Source: CALMEC01 sp964628685
GTDB lineage: Bacteria; Actinomycetota; Thermoleophilia; Miltoncostaeales; Miltoncostaeaceae
Assembly: GCA_964628685.1 (NCBI GenBank)
Contig: CAZVNM010000008.1
Span: 1-64,000 of the forward strand
Length of the DNA: 64,000 nucleotides
Direction of reading: 5' to 3'
Part shown: positions 17,116 to 24,836 of the stretch, one piece after another
Layout of the letters: each line of letters starts with the position of its first letter
How positions within the stretch are numbered: position 1 is the stretch's first letter
The notes under the pieces: generated by a model
The model's database searches: none
Seen by the model: only the letters and a program-made list of their open reading frames with translations
Told to the model about the DNA's origin: nothing
Made by a program: the position numbers and the translations under genes

Positions 17116-19255
17116 GCTGCTTCATGAGCGCCTGACGGTAGGCACCGTCGACGCCTGAAGAGGATGCGTGTGCGACGAGCGACTTGAGGGCCACGGTCTT
17201 GTCGCGCGCCGCCCCCCAGCTCTCATGGGCGATGTCGGCGGTGATCAGCTGGAGGGTCACAACGCCGGTCACGTAGAGGGCGGTGCCCTCCACTCCGGTG
17301 AACTTGTGGTCGTCCCAGCCGGTGTTCCAGCTGGTGCTGACGGTCGCGAGTGCCTGGGTCGGCGTGGGACCGCTGATGCCGGGGTTGGTGCCGCCGCCAC
17401 CTGTGCCGGGGTCGGTCGTGCCGCCACCTGTGCCGGGGTCGGTTGTTCCGCCGCCCGTTCCGGAGTCGTTCGTGTCGCCGCCGGTGTTGTCGTTGCCGTC
17501 GCCGGTGCCGGGATTGGTCGTTCCGCCGCCGGGGTTGCCGCCGGTGTTGTCGTCTCCGCCGGCGTTCGTGTCGTCACCCGTTCCCGGGTCGTTCGTGCCG
17601 CCGCCGGGGTTCGTGTTGCCGCCGGTGTTGTCATTGCCATCGCCGGTGCCGGGGTCGTTCGTTCCGCCGCCGGGGTTGGTGGTGCCGTCGCCGGTGCCGG
17701 GGTCGTTCGTGCCGCCGCCGGGGTTGGTGGTGCCGTCGCCGGTGCCGGGGTTGGTTGTTCCGTCGCCCGTGCCGGGGTCGGTCGTGCCGCCACCCGTACC
17801 TGGGTCAGTCGTTCCGCCGCCGGTGCCGGGGTCGCTCGTTCCGCCGCCGGGGTTGGTGCCGCCGCCCGTGCCGGGGTCGGTCGTTCCGCCGCCGGTGCCT
17901 GGGTCGGTTGTGCCGCCACCGGGGTTCGTGCCCCCGCCGGTGCCCGGGTCGGTCGTGTCGCCACCCGTGCCGGGGTCGGTCGTGCCGCCACCCGTGCCGG
18001 GGTCGGTCGTGCCGCCACCGCCGGGGTTGGTGTCGCCGTCGCCGGTGCCCGGGGCGGTTGTTCCGCCGCCCGTGCCTGGGTCGTTCGTTCCGCCACCGGG
18101 GTTGGTGGTGCCGCCACCCGTACCGGGGTCGGTCGTGCCACCACCGGTGCCGGGGTTCGTGGTGCCGCCCGTCTCGGGAGTGGCCGCTCCGCCGGTGGTC
18201 GCCCCGGTGCCGGGGTCGGTGGCGCCGCCGGTGATTCCCCCGATGCCGGGGTCGGTTGTGCCGCCGCCCGTGCCGGGGAGGGACGCTGCGCCGGTGTTGC
18301 CGGAGGCCGGGGTCCCGGCGACGTTGGCCGGGTGCCCGGTGCCGCCCGCCTCGTTGGCCGTCTTGGCCGGCGTCGGGTTGCCGCCGGCAGCGGGCGCCGG
18401 TGCAGCCGACGGGTCGGGGGCGATGATGATCGTGTCCGCCGCGGTGAACGAGCCGTTCAACCCGAGCGTGCTGATGGTGAGCTCGCCCGTGCCGGGGTCG
18501 CGGACGGCGACGCCGGTCACCTGCAGGCCGACGGTGATCTTCGTCGGGTCGGCGCCCGCCGGCAGTGCGATCGTGGTGGCGACGGCGCCTGCGCCCTCAC
18601 CCCGGATGGTGACCGTCCGCGCGACCGGGTCGACCGCGATCACGCGGCCGGCGACCGGCATCGTCGGCGCCGGCCTGTTGGCGGCGACCGGTCGGACCTT
18701 CGCGATCTGCACACGACCACGCGCATCGACGCGCAGGTTCAGCATCACGCGCCGGCCGTCGGTGCGGGTGAGCGACTTGGTCCGCTTGCCGTTGGGCAGC
18801 CACACGGCGCCCCGGGCCAGTGGGAGGGTGACGGTCGCGCCCGGGACCGCGACGACGACGTTGGAACGTCCCGACCGGCGCACGACCGTCGCCCGCAGGC
18901 TCATGGTGTTGCTGCGGCCGATGACACGCGCCTTGGACTGGTAGGTGCCGTTGCGGGCCCACTTGATGCCCCACTTGATGCCGCGCGGCGCCCGGGACCA
19001 CTTGATGCCCCTGGTCGGCTTGCCCCACTTGATGCCCTCGACGCGGACCCTCGTGCCGGGCTTGACCTTGCGCAGCCCGTGGATGACGTACGTCCGGCCG
19101 TCCTTCGTGCTGACGAGCGCCGTCTTGGATCCGGCCTGCCAGGACACCACCACGCCGTCGCGCTGCGGGAGGGGCGCCACAGAAGCACCGTCGGCCGCTC
19201 CGGCCGCCGTGAGGGCCAGAAGCGCAGTCCCGCCGATGATGAACTGGGGCTTCAT
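17078..19255 (-). CDS. Secreted GIKW-repeat protein with long Gly/Thr/Pro linker (paralogue 1)
   Basis: Unrecognised 725-residue exported protein. Parts in order: signal peptide (residues 1-24, KPQFIIGG start); a basic region with four GIKW tetrapeptides between about 70 and 100; a beta-rich region (PLPQRDGVVVSWQA, VAVPGATVTLPLARGAVWLP); a low-complexity linker of some 300 residues built on PGTGGGTTD units; and a helical C-terminal region of about 100 residues (VSTSWNTGWDDHKF...). The same plan occurs in the gene at 19410-20792. GGAGAGGAA lies just upstream of the ATG. There is no sortase signal or C-terminal membrane helix. An extracellular or wall-associated role is inferred. Confidence 0.8.
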   Translation of the reverse strand: MKPQFIIGGTALLALTAAGAADGASVAPLPQRDGVVVSWQAGSKTALVSTKDGRTYVIHGLRKVKPGTRVRVEGIKWGKPTRGIKWSRAPRGIKWGIKWARNGTYQSKARVIGRSNTMSLRATVVRRSGRSNVVVAVPGATVTLPLARGAVWLPNGKRTKSLTRTDGRRVMLNLRVDARGRVQIAKVRPVAANRPAPTMPVAGRVIAVDPVARTVTIRGEGAGAVATTIALPAGADPTKITVGLQVTGVAVRDPGTGELTISTLGLNGSFTAADTIIIAPDPSAAPAPAAGGNPTPAKTANEAGGTGHPANVAGTPASGNTGAASLPGTGGGTTDPGIGGITGGATDPGTGATTGGAATPETGGTTNPGTGGGTTDPGTGGGTTNPGGGTNDPGTGGGTTAPGTGDGDTNPGGGGTTDPGTGGGTTDPGTGGDTTDPGTGGGTNPGGGTTDPGTGGGTTDPGTGGGTNPGGGTSDPGTGGGTTDPGTGGGTTDPGTGDGTTNPGTGDGTTNPGGGTNDPGTGDGTTNPGGGTNDPGTGDGNDNTGGNTNPGGGTNDPGTGDDTNAGGDDNTGGNPGGGTTNPGTGDGNDNTGGDTNDSGTGGGTTDPGTGGGTTDPGTGGGGTNPGISGPTPTQALATVSTSWNTGWDDHKFTGVEGTALYVTGVVTLQLITADIAHESWGAARDKTVALKSLVAHASSSGVDGAYRQALMKQLTDLQVTLAKRQ
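17385..18290. repeat. Coding low-complexity repeat (PGTGGGTTD units)
   Basis: On the minus strand this encodes dozens of degenerate 8-10 residue units rich in Thr, Asp/Asn, Pro and Gly. At DNA level it is a GC-rich near-repeat with period about 27-30 bases, prone to slippage and misassembly. The plus strand stays open across it only because of codon bias. Confidence 0.85.
18957..19036 (-). repeat. GIKW-encoding short repeats in paralogue 1
   Basis: Four copies of a 13-base unit (CCCACTTGATGCC on the plus strand, sometimes with one change) encode the GIKW motif. The same unit occurs three times at about 20468-20540 in the paralogue. Confidence 0.8.
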
Positions 19256-19369
19256 CCGTGACGTTCCTCTCCGATGCGCGTCAGTGCGACATCGTCCTAC
19301 TGCGGAGATCATTGCACGAAGAATCTGCTCCACCAAATCGGCAGCTCCGCCGAAAAGCATGAGTGTTCG

Positions 19370-19385
19370 TCACACACCCGTGTGA
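19370..19385 (-). terminator. Short hairpin after the upstream paralogue
   Basis: TCACAC and GTGTGA pair around an ACCC loop, about 25 bases past the stop of the minus-strand gene at 19410. It is a modest stem that may be a terminator or processing site between the two paralogues. Confidence 0.4.
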
Positions 19386-19409
19386 TCCTTCATCCGGGCG
19401 GGGTTCTCG

Positions 19410-20792
19410 TCAGCCCAGCGCGGTGCGCAGGGCCGCGGCGTCGCCCAGCATCGCGGCCTTGAACGCCGGGTCGGCGATCAGCGCCCGGCCGCGCGCGTCG
19501 GGGTCCGCGGACGCCGCCAGCAGCTGCGATTCGAACCGCTCCGCCTCGACGCGGGCTGCGGCCAGATCGCCGTCCGCGATGCTCGCGGCGATGCGTGCGA
19601 GCCGCCGCCCCTGCTGCCCCGCGAACCCCTTGCCGGACGCGGTGAACACGTTCGTCTGAATGGCCGTGTTCCACGCGGCGGTCATCTCGGACACGAGCGT
19701 GGCGGGATCGGGAGGGGGCGGCGGAGGCGGTGGCGGAGGTGGGGGTGGTGGTGGTAGCGGGTCGGCGGCGTCGGTCGTGCCGGGGGGTGTGGTGGTCCCC
19801 GTTTCCGCCGGTGTCGTCTCGGTCGGTGTGGTCGACCCGGTTGTCGCACCGGGGGATGGCGTGGGCACACCGGTGACGATCGCGGTGCCGGCCGCCGGCG
19901 TGACGGAGACCACCGTGGCGTCCGCCTGGGGGAACGACCCGTTGAGAGAGATCTGGGAGAGTGCGCCGCTCGTGGTGATCGTGCCGCTCACGATCGCTCC
20001 GGGCTGGAACGGCGACGCGGGGACGACGGGCGGAAGCGTCACCACCACGGTCGCCGGGAGCGTCCGCGTTCCGGCGTCCACGGTGATCGTCCGGGTGGCG
20101 GGGTCGACCGCGACCACGCGTCCCGCGAAGGGCAGTGCGGTGCGTGGCTTGGCGCGTGCCACCTCGACCGCCGACGTGACGACCACGCGGCCCTGGCGGG
20201 TGACAGTCAGCCGGAAGACACTGGTCGAGCCGGGTGCGCCGACCGCGGGCGAGATCGCCCTGGTCCGCTTGGGCCCCTTGCCGCCCTTGCCCACGGGCAG
20301 CCAGACCGCCCCACGGGTGAGCGGGAGGGCCACCGTCGCCCCCGGGACCGCGACGACCACGCCGCGCTTGCCGACCCGCCTCACCACGCGGGCGCGCAGG
20401 GCCATCGTCCGCGTGGTGCCCACGCGCGTCACGCGTGACGAGAACGTGTGGTTGCGCGCCGTCCGGATGCCCCACTTGATGCCCTGCGGGCGCGTGCCCC
20501 ACTTGATGCCGCTGGTGGGTTTCCCCCACTTGATGCCCTGCACGCGAACGCGGCTTCCCGGTTTCGTCCGTCGCAGGTTGTGCACCACGTACACGCGGCC
20601 GTCGCGCGTGGCGATGACCGCGCTGCGGTTGGCCGCCTGCCAGCTGACGACGACCCCGTCGCGCTGTGGCAGCGGGGTCGCGCTCGCGCCGAGCGCCGGG
20701 GAGGAGGAGATGATCGTGATCGTACCGGCGACCGCGGCGCCCAAGAGGACTCGCCTGTGTCGGCCCGTCGATCGTGCGGATCCGAACAGCAT
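19410..20792 (-). CDS. Secreted GIKW-repeat protein with poly-proline linker (paralogue 2)
   Basis: Unrecognised 460-residue exported protein, homologous to the gene at 17078-19255. An Arg-rich N-terminus with a hydrophobic segment (VLLGAAVAGTITII) acts as a signal peptide ending near PALGAS. Then come PLPQRDGVVVSWQA, three GIKW tetrapeptides, a beta-rich region (VVVAVPGATVALPLTRG), a Thr/Pro linker including 15 consecutive Pro, and a helical C-terminal region (AAWNTAIQTNVFTASG). ATG at 20792 is chosen because a TAGATT box ends 7 bases upstream; a longer frame reaches 20885. Divergent from the DUF62 gene. Confidence 0.8.
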   Translation of the reverse strand: MLFGSARSTGRHRRVLLGAAVAGTITIISSSPALGASATPLPQRDGVVVSWQAANRSAVIATRDGRVYVVHNLRRTKPGSRVRVQGIKWGKPTSGIKWGTRPQGIKWGIRTARNHTFSSRVTRVGTTRTMALRARVVRRVGKRGVVVAVPGATVALPLTRGAVWLPVGKGGKGPKRTRAISPAVGAPGSTSVFRLTVTRQGRVVVTSAVEVARAKPRTALPFAGRVVAVDPATRTITVDAGTRTLPATVVVTLPPVVPASPFQPGAIVSGTITTSGALSQISLNGSFPQADATVVSVTPAAGTAIVTGVPTPSPGATTGSTTPTETTPAETGTTTPPGTTDAADPLPPPPPPPPPPPPPPPDPATLVSEMTAAWNTAIQTNVFTASGKGFAGQQGRRLARIAASIADGDLAAARVEAERFESQLLAASADPDARGRALIADPAFKAAMLGDAAALRTALG

Positions 20793-20799
20793 CGCCGTC

Positions 20800-20805
20800 A
20801 ATCTA
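20800..20805 (-). promoter_or_regulatory. -10 box of GIKW paralogue 2, leaderless type
   Basis: TAGATT on the minus strand, then 7 bases, then ATG at 20792. Confidence 0.45.
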
Positions 20806-20868
20806 TGCTTGGAGCGAGACCTCGGCAATGCCCGTGGCCGTTTCTTACATTGCAATGACACGTCTTCC

Positions 20869-21651
20869 ATGATCACGCTGGTCACCGACTACGGTCCCGG
20901 CACCGAGCATGTGGGTGCGCTGCACGCGGTCATCGCATCCGCGGCCCCATCGACTCGCGTGCTGGACCTGGCACACGACATCCGTCCCGGCGACATCCGG
21001 GCCGGCTCGGTGGTGCTGGCACGCACGGTGGCGCTCGCTCCGGTGGGCGTCCACGTCGCCGTCGTCGATCCCGGGGTCGGCACCCGACGCCGCGCGCTCG
21101 CCGTCGCGTGCGCCGACGGTCGCGTGTTCGTGGGACCCGACAACGGCCTGATGGGTGCGGCCGTCGCTGCATCCGGAGCGGTGGCGGTCGTCGACATCGG
21201 ATCGTCGCGCCACGGGACGTCCAACACGTTCGACGGTCGCGACCTGTTCGCCCCCGTCGCCGCCCGGCTCGCCACCGGCGGCTCCCTGCACGCCGTCGGC
21301 ACCCCGGTCGACCCGGCGTCGCTCGTCCGGCTGCCCGAGGCGTTCGTCGCCGCCGGCGCAGGCGTGCTGGCGGCCGACATCGTGGCCGTCGATCGTTTCG
21401 GCAACGTGCAACTGGCCGCACCGGGGTCCGCGCTCCGCCAGTCCGGCCTCACACCCGGTGACCCCGTGTGGGTGGAGACCGGGGAGGGGGCGCGCCACCA
21501 CGCCCTCGTCTGCACGACGTTCGCCGACGTGCCGTCCGGCGGTGTGGGCGTCATCGTCGACAGCCACGACCACGTCGCCGTCAGCGTGAACGGCGCGAGC
21601 GCCGAAGCGCGACTGGGTCCGGCGGCGCGGGTGCGGATATCGCGGCGCTAG
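20869..21651 (+). CDS. SAM hydrolase (DUF62, chlorinase/fluorinase superfamily)
   Basis: A 260-residue member of the DUF62 family, whose common members hydrolyse S-adenosylmethionine to adenosine and methionine using an activated water. Hallmarks are the N-terminal TDYGPGTEHVGAL, DPGVGTRRRALAV, the NTFDGRDLFAPVAA motif and DRFGNVQL in the second domain. Nothing indicates true halogenase activity. It is divergently placed to the secreted paralogues, with 76 bases between the starts. Confidence 0.9.
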   Translation: MITLVTDYGPGTEHVGALHAVIASAAPSTRVLDLAHDIRPGDIRAGSVVLARTVALAPVGVHVAVVDPGVGTRRRALAVACADGRVFVGPDNGLMGAAVAASGAVAVVDIGSSRHGTSNTFDGRDLFAPVAARLATGGSLHAVGTPVDPASLVRLPEAFVAAGAGVLAADIVAVDRFGNVQLAAPGSALRQSGLTPGDPVWVETGEGARHHALVCTTFADVPSGGVGVIVDSHDHVAVSVNGASAEARLGPAARVRISRR

Positions 21652-21665
21652 CCGATCCGGGGCCC

Positions 21666-22306
21666 GGAGGTCCGGCTCGGATCTTTCGTTCACGCTCGCG
21701 CTTCCTTGATGGTTCGGCGATCCTCCCCGGTTCCAGGGTGCGGCGGGGGGAACCTTCGGTTCCAGCGCCGGACCTGTGGCGGTGGCGTTCTGTGGCATGA
21801 CGCTGACTCGACCTCTATCGACGGGTCGTTTACCGGCAGTCGTTGACGGCAGGCACGTGGGTTCGCCTGGGCGGCGAACGCGGGGGCGCCCTTCGGCGCC
21901 CCCGCAACCGCCTTTGTGGCTCGTCGCCCCCGGCTCGGACCGGTCCGGCTCGGATCTTTCGTTCACGCTCGCGCTTCCTTGATGGTTTGGCGATCCTCCC
22001 CGGTTCCAGGGTGCGGCGGAGAACCTTCGGTTCAGCGCCGGACCTGTGGCGGTCGCGTTCTGGGGGACGACTCTCGGTTGACCTCTGTCGACGATTGGTT
22101 TACCGGCAGTCGTTGACGGCAGGCACGTGGGTTCGCCTGGTCGGCGAACGCGGCGGCGCCCTTCGGCGCCCCCGCAACCGCCTCATGTGGATTCCGGCTC
22201 GGACATCCGGCTCGGATCTTTCCTTGTCACCGCTGTCGCGCAAGCCTGGTGCCTGGCACGTAACTTGCGTCGGTGTCCGCCAGACTGGCCGGCAACTGCG
22301 GGTGTC
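21666..22306. repeat. Mosaic intergenic repeat, tandem ~277-base units
   Basis: Two tandem copies of a ~277-base element (block GGTCCGGCTCGGATC starts at 21669 and again at 21946), followed by a third partial block (22235-22306) that matches 78-150. Inside are strong hairpins: GGGGGCGCC/GGCGCCCCC around CTTC at about 21884-21905, and GGAACC/GGTTCC around TTC near 21750-21765. Conserved cores are CGGCAGTCGTTGACGGCAG and GTTCGCCTGG-N-CGGCGAAC. Frames across it differ between copies, so it is probably not coding. It fills the gap between the DUF62 gene and galK. Confidence 0.85.
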
Positions 22307-22345
22307 AGATGAATCGACCGGCACCGCGTCTGACGGCCCGCGTTG

Positions 22346-23500
22346 TCAGCCGATCCGCATCGCCCCGTCCGCCGCCGTCGCCGGGAAGATCGTGGGCGGC
22401 GCGAAGCCCTCCGACGCGAAGGCCGCCGCGACCGCCTCGGCCACCTGATCGGCGGCGCCGGTTTCGACGAGTGCGATGGCGGACCCACCGAATCCGCCAC
22501 CGGTCATCCGCGCGCCCAGCGCACCGGCGTCCACGGCCGTCCGGCACGCCGTGTCGAGCTCCGGGCAGCTCACCTCGAAGTCGTCGCGCAGCGATGCGTG
22601 CGAGGCGTCCAACAGCGGCCCGAGCGCCCGCAGGTCGTCGCGCTCCAGGGCGGCGACGGCCCGTGCGACCCGGTCGATCTCGGTGACGACGTGATGCACG
22701 CGACGGCCGATCTCGGGCGGTTCGAGAGCCGCTGGACGGCCGAGGTCCTTCCGTGACACCTCACCGAGCGTCGCCACGCCCAGCGCCGCGGCCGCCCGCT
22801 CGCACTCGGCGCGACGTGACCCGTACGCGCCGTCGTCCAGGGCATGCGTCACCCGCGTGTCGATCACCAGGATCGCGAGCCCCCGGTCCTCGGGCGCGAA
22901 CGGCAGGTGTCGCGCCGTCCCGTCGCCGAAGTCGATCAGCAGCGCATGCCCGGCTCGGGCGCGCATGGCGACGGCCTGGTCCATGCCCCCGGTCGGAGCC
23001 AGTGCGATCTCGTTCTCCGCCCGCCGACAGGTCTCCGCCAGCCACGCGCGTGATGCGTCGTCGGCCAGGAGGCCCAGCCCGAAGAGATCCGAGGCGGCCG
23101 CGGCCATCGCGCCCTCGATCGCCGCAGAGCTCGAGAGGCCCGCGCCGATGGGCACCGTCGACGTGAACGCCACGTCCATGCCACCTGTACGCAGGCCGGC
23201 CGCCTCGAGCGCCCACGGCACGCCGGCGGGATACCGCCCCCAGCCCTCGGGACGCCCCGGCGCGACATCGTCCAGATCGATCGTGCAGACGTCGTCCACG
23301 GCATCCGACACCAGACGCAGCATCCGGTCGCCGCGCCGCCGGGCAGCCGCCACGGTGCGCAATGGAAGCGCGATGGGAAGGACCGCCCCGCCGTTGTAGT
23401 CGGTGTGCTCCCCGATCAGGTTGACGCGCCCGGGCGCGGCCCAGACGCCCTCGGGCTCCGCATCGAACGTCGCCCGGAACAGGTTGACCGCGGCCTCCAT
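22346..23500 (-). CDS. galK: Galactokinase
   Basis: GHMP kinase that phosphorylates galactose at C1 (Leloir pathway). All three family motifs are present: GRVNLIGEHTDYNGG at the N-terminus, the phosphate loop VPIGAGLSSSAA (about residue 115) and MTGGGFGGSA near the C-terminus. At 384 residues the length is normal. A TAGACT box lies 7 bases before the ATG, so the transcript is probably leaderless. galT and galE are not adjacent. Confidence 0.95.
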   Translation of the reverse strand: MEAAVNLFRATFDAEPEGVWAAPGRVNLIGEHTDYNGGAVLPIALPLRTVAAARRRGDRMLRLVSDAVDDVCTIDLDDVAPGRPEGWGRYPAGVPWALEAAGLRTGGMDVAFTSTVPIGAGLSSSAAIEGAMAAAASDLFGLGLLADDASRAWLAETCRRAENEIALAPTGGMDQAVAMRARAGHALLIDFGDGTARHLPFAPEDRGLAILVIDTRVTHALDDGAYGSRRAECERAAAALGVATLGEVSRKDLGRPAALEPPEIGRRVHHVVTEIDRVARAVAALERDDLRALGPLLDASHASLRDDFEVSCPELDTACRTAVDAGALGARMTGGGFGGSAIALVETGAADQVAEAVAAAFASEGFAPPTIFPATAADGAMRIG

Positions 23501-23507
23501 GCGCGCG

Positions 23508-23513
23508 AGTCTA
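23508..23513 (-). promoter_or_regulatory. -10 box of galK, leaderless type
   Basis: TAGACT on the minus strand, 7 bases before the galK ATG. Confidence 0.5.
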
Positions 23514-23550
23514 TGGCGATCCGACCGATGCCGAAGGGGGATGGACGCAC

Positions 23551-23892
23551 ATGGAGCCCGATGAGCCGATCGTCACCCGGGATCTGCGGCGCGAGGAGCC
23601 CCGGTCGATGTCCGATGAGCTGGCCGGGTACGCATGGGTGCCGCGCATGATCGACAAGTCGCGCGCGTCGCGGGCCGGCACGCTGGGCGACCTGATGCAC
23701 CCGTGTCCGGTCGACCAACGGTGCCTCGACCGCCTGGGCATCGACGTGGACACCTTCGGCGACATCGTCGCGTCGGCGGCGACCGGGGCCGATGTGCTGC
23801 GGGGCCTCGCCGACGCGGGCGCTGCGTCGGCGGAGGATGCGTGGTTCGACCCGGTGGCCTACGAGGAGGAGCTGCAGACCGCCGGGGACTGA
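23551..23892 (+). CDS. DUF5069 domain protein
   Basis: A small soluble protein of 113 residues matching DUF5069, a family of unknown function. The family-like core is AGYAWVPRMIDKSRAS, followed by a Cys-bearing segment (HPCPVDQRCLDRLG) and an acidic C-terminal tail. An AAGGGGG stretch precedes the ATG. It is followed after 20 bases by an MBL-fold gene on the same strand, probably in one transcript. Confidence 0.78.
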   Translation: MEPDEPIVTRDLRREEPRSMSDELAGYAWVPRMIDKSRASRAGTLGDLMHPCPVDQRCLDRLGIDVDTFGDIVASAATGADVLRGLADAGAASAEDAWFDPVAYEEELQTAGD

Positions 23893-23912
23893 CGAGCCGG
23901 GAGGAACCGGTC

Positions 23913-24743
23913 ATGGAGTCGATCGACACGACGTTTCCCATCTGCGCCACCTGCGGTGTGGAGTACGCACACCGTCCCGAGGTGTGTGCCATCTGCGCCG
24001 ACGACCGTCAGTGGGTGCCGGCGGACGGGCAGCGGTGGACCACCCTGGACGAGCTGGCGGCCGCCGGAACCACGACGCGCGTGTTCGAACTCGAACCCGG
24101 ACTGCTGGCGATCGACAGCGTGCCCGACGTGGGAATCGGTCAGCGGTCCAAGGTCGTCCGCACCGACGCCGGTCTGCTGATCTGGGACCCGATCGGGTTC
24201 GTGGACGCCGCCGCGGTCGACCGTCTGCGCGAGGCGGGCGAGGTGATGGCGATCGCGGCGAGCCATCCCCACATGTTCGGGGTGCAGGTGGCGTGGAGCC
24301 ATGCGCTGGGCGGCGTGCCGGTGCTGGTGGCGGCCCCCGACGCCGGCTGGGTGGCGCGGCCGGACGCGGTGATCGACACCTGGACGGGTGAGCGCGAGGT
24401 GATGCCGGGCGTGACCCTGCACCAGGTGGGTGGGCACTTCCCCGGGAGCGCCGTCGTTCACTGGGCCGCGGGTGCGGACGGGCGCGGGGTGGCGCTCTCG
24501 AGCGACACGGTCTACGCGAACGCGGACCGCACGTCGGTGTCGTTCATGCGGAGCTTCCCCAACCGCATCCCGCTCTCGGCGGCGGTGGCCGACCGCGTCG
24601 CCACGGCCATCTGCGACATGCCGTTCGACCGCCTCTACGGCAACTTCGACAACGTCATCCCGCACGACGCCCAGGAGGTCGTCCGCCGGTCGGCGGTGCG
24701 GCATGCGGCGTGGGTGTCGGGCGCGTACGACGGCCTCACCTGA
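23913..24743 (+). CDS. MBL-fold hydrolase-like protein with N-terminal zinc ribbon
   Basis: A 276-residue protein. The first 30 residues hold two CxxC pairs (CATC and CAIC), a likely zinc ribbon or rubredoxin-like knuckle. The rest resembles a metallo-beta-lactamase fold: SHPHMFG, GGHFPGSAVVHW and SSDTVY occupy the places of the usual metal motifs, but the classical HxHxDH is degenerate, so metal binding and hydrolase activity are uncertain. GAGGAA at 23901-23906 supports the start. Probably co-transcribed with the DUF5069 gene. Confidence 0.7.
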   Translation: MESIDTTFPICATCGVEYAHRPEVCAICADDRQWVPADGQRWTTLDELAAAGTTTRVFELEPGLLAIDSVPDVGIGQRSKVVRTDAGLLIWDPIGFVDAAAVDRLREAGEVMAIAASHPHMFGVQVAWSHALGGVPVLVAAPDAGWVARPDAVIDTWTGEREVMPGVTLHQVGGHFPGSAVVHWAAGADGRGVALSSDTVYANADRTSVSFMRSFPNRIPLSAAVADRVATAICDMPFDRLYGNFDNVIPHDAQEVVRRSAVRHAAWVSGAYDGLT

Positions 24744-24836
24744 CGACGAGCGGGTTGGGCAGGGTTCGGCGGCGATCGTCACTTTCACATTCTCCCGCCG
24801 GGTGGAAGGATGTGGCTCCCCCGAGCGGAGGTGAGC

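Noticed and set aside
18285..18300. LPGTG in the GIKW paralogue as a sortase signal
   Set aside because: It is internal at the start of the linker, with no following membrane helix and basic tail.
17283..18944. Plus-strand frame of 553 codons rich in Pro and Val across the GIKW-paralogue linker
   Set aside because: It is the complement of the PGTGGGTTD repeat. It has no start signal or family match and exists because the repeat lacks stops on both strands.
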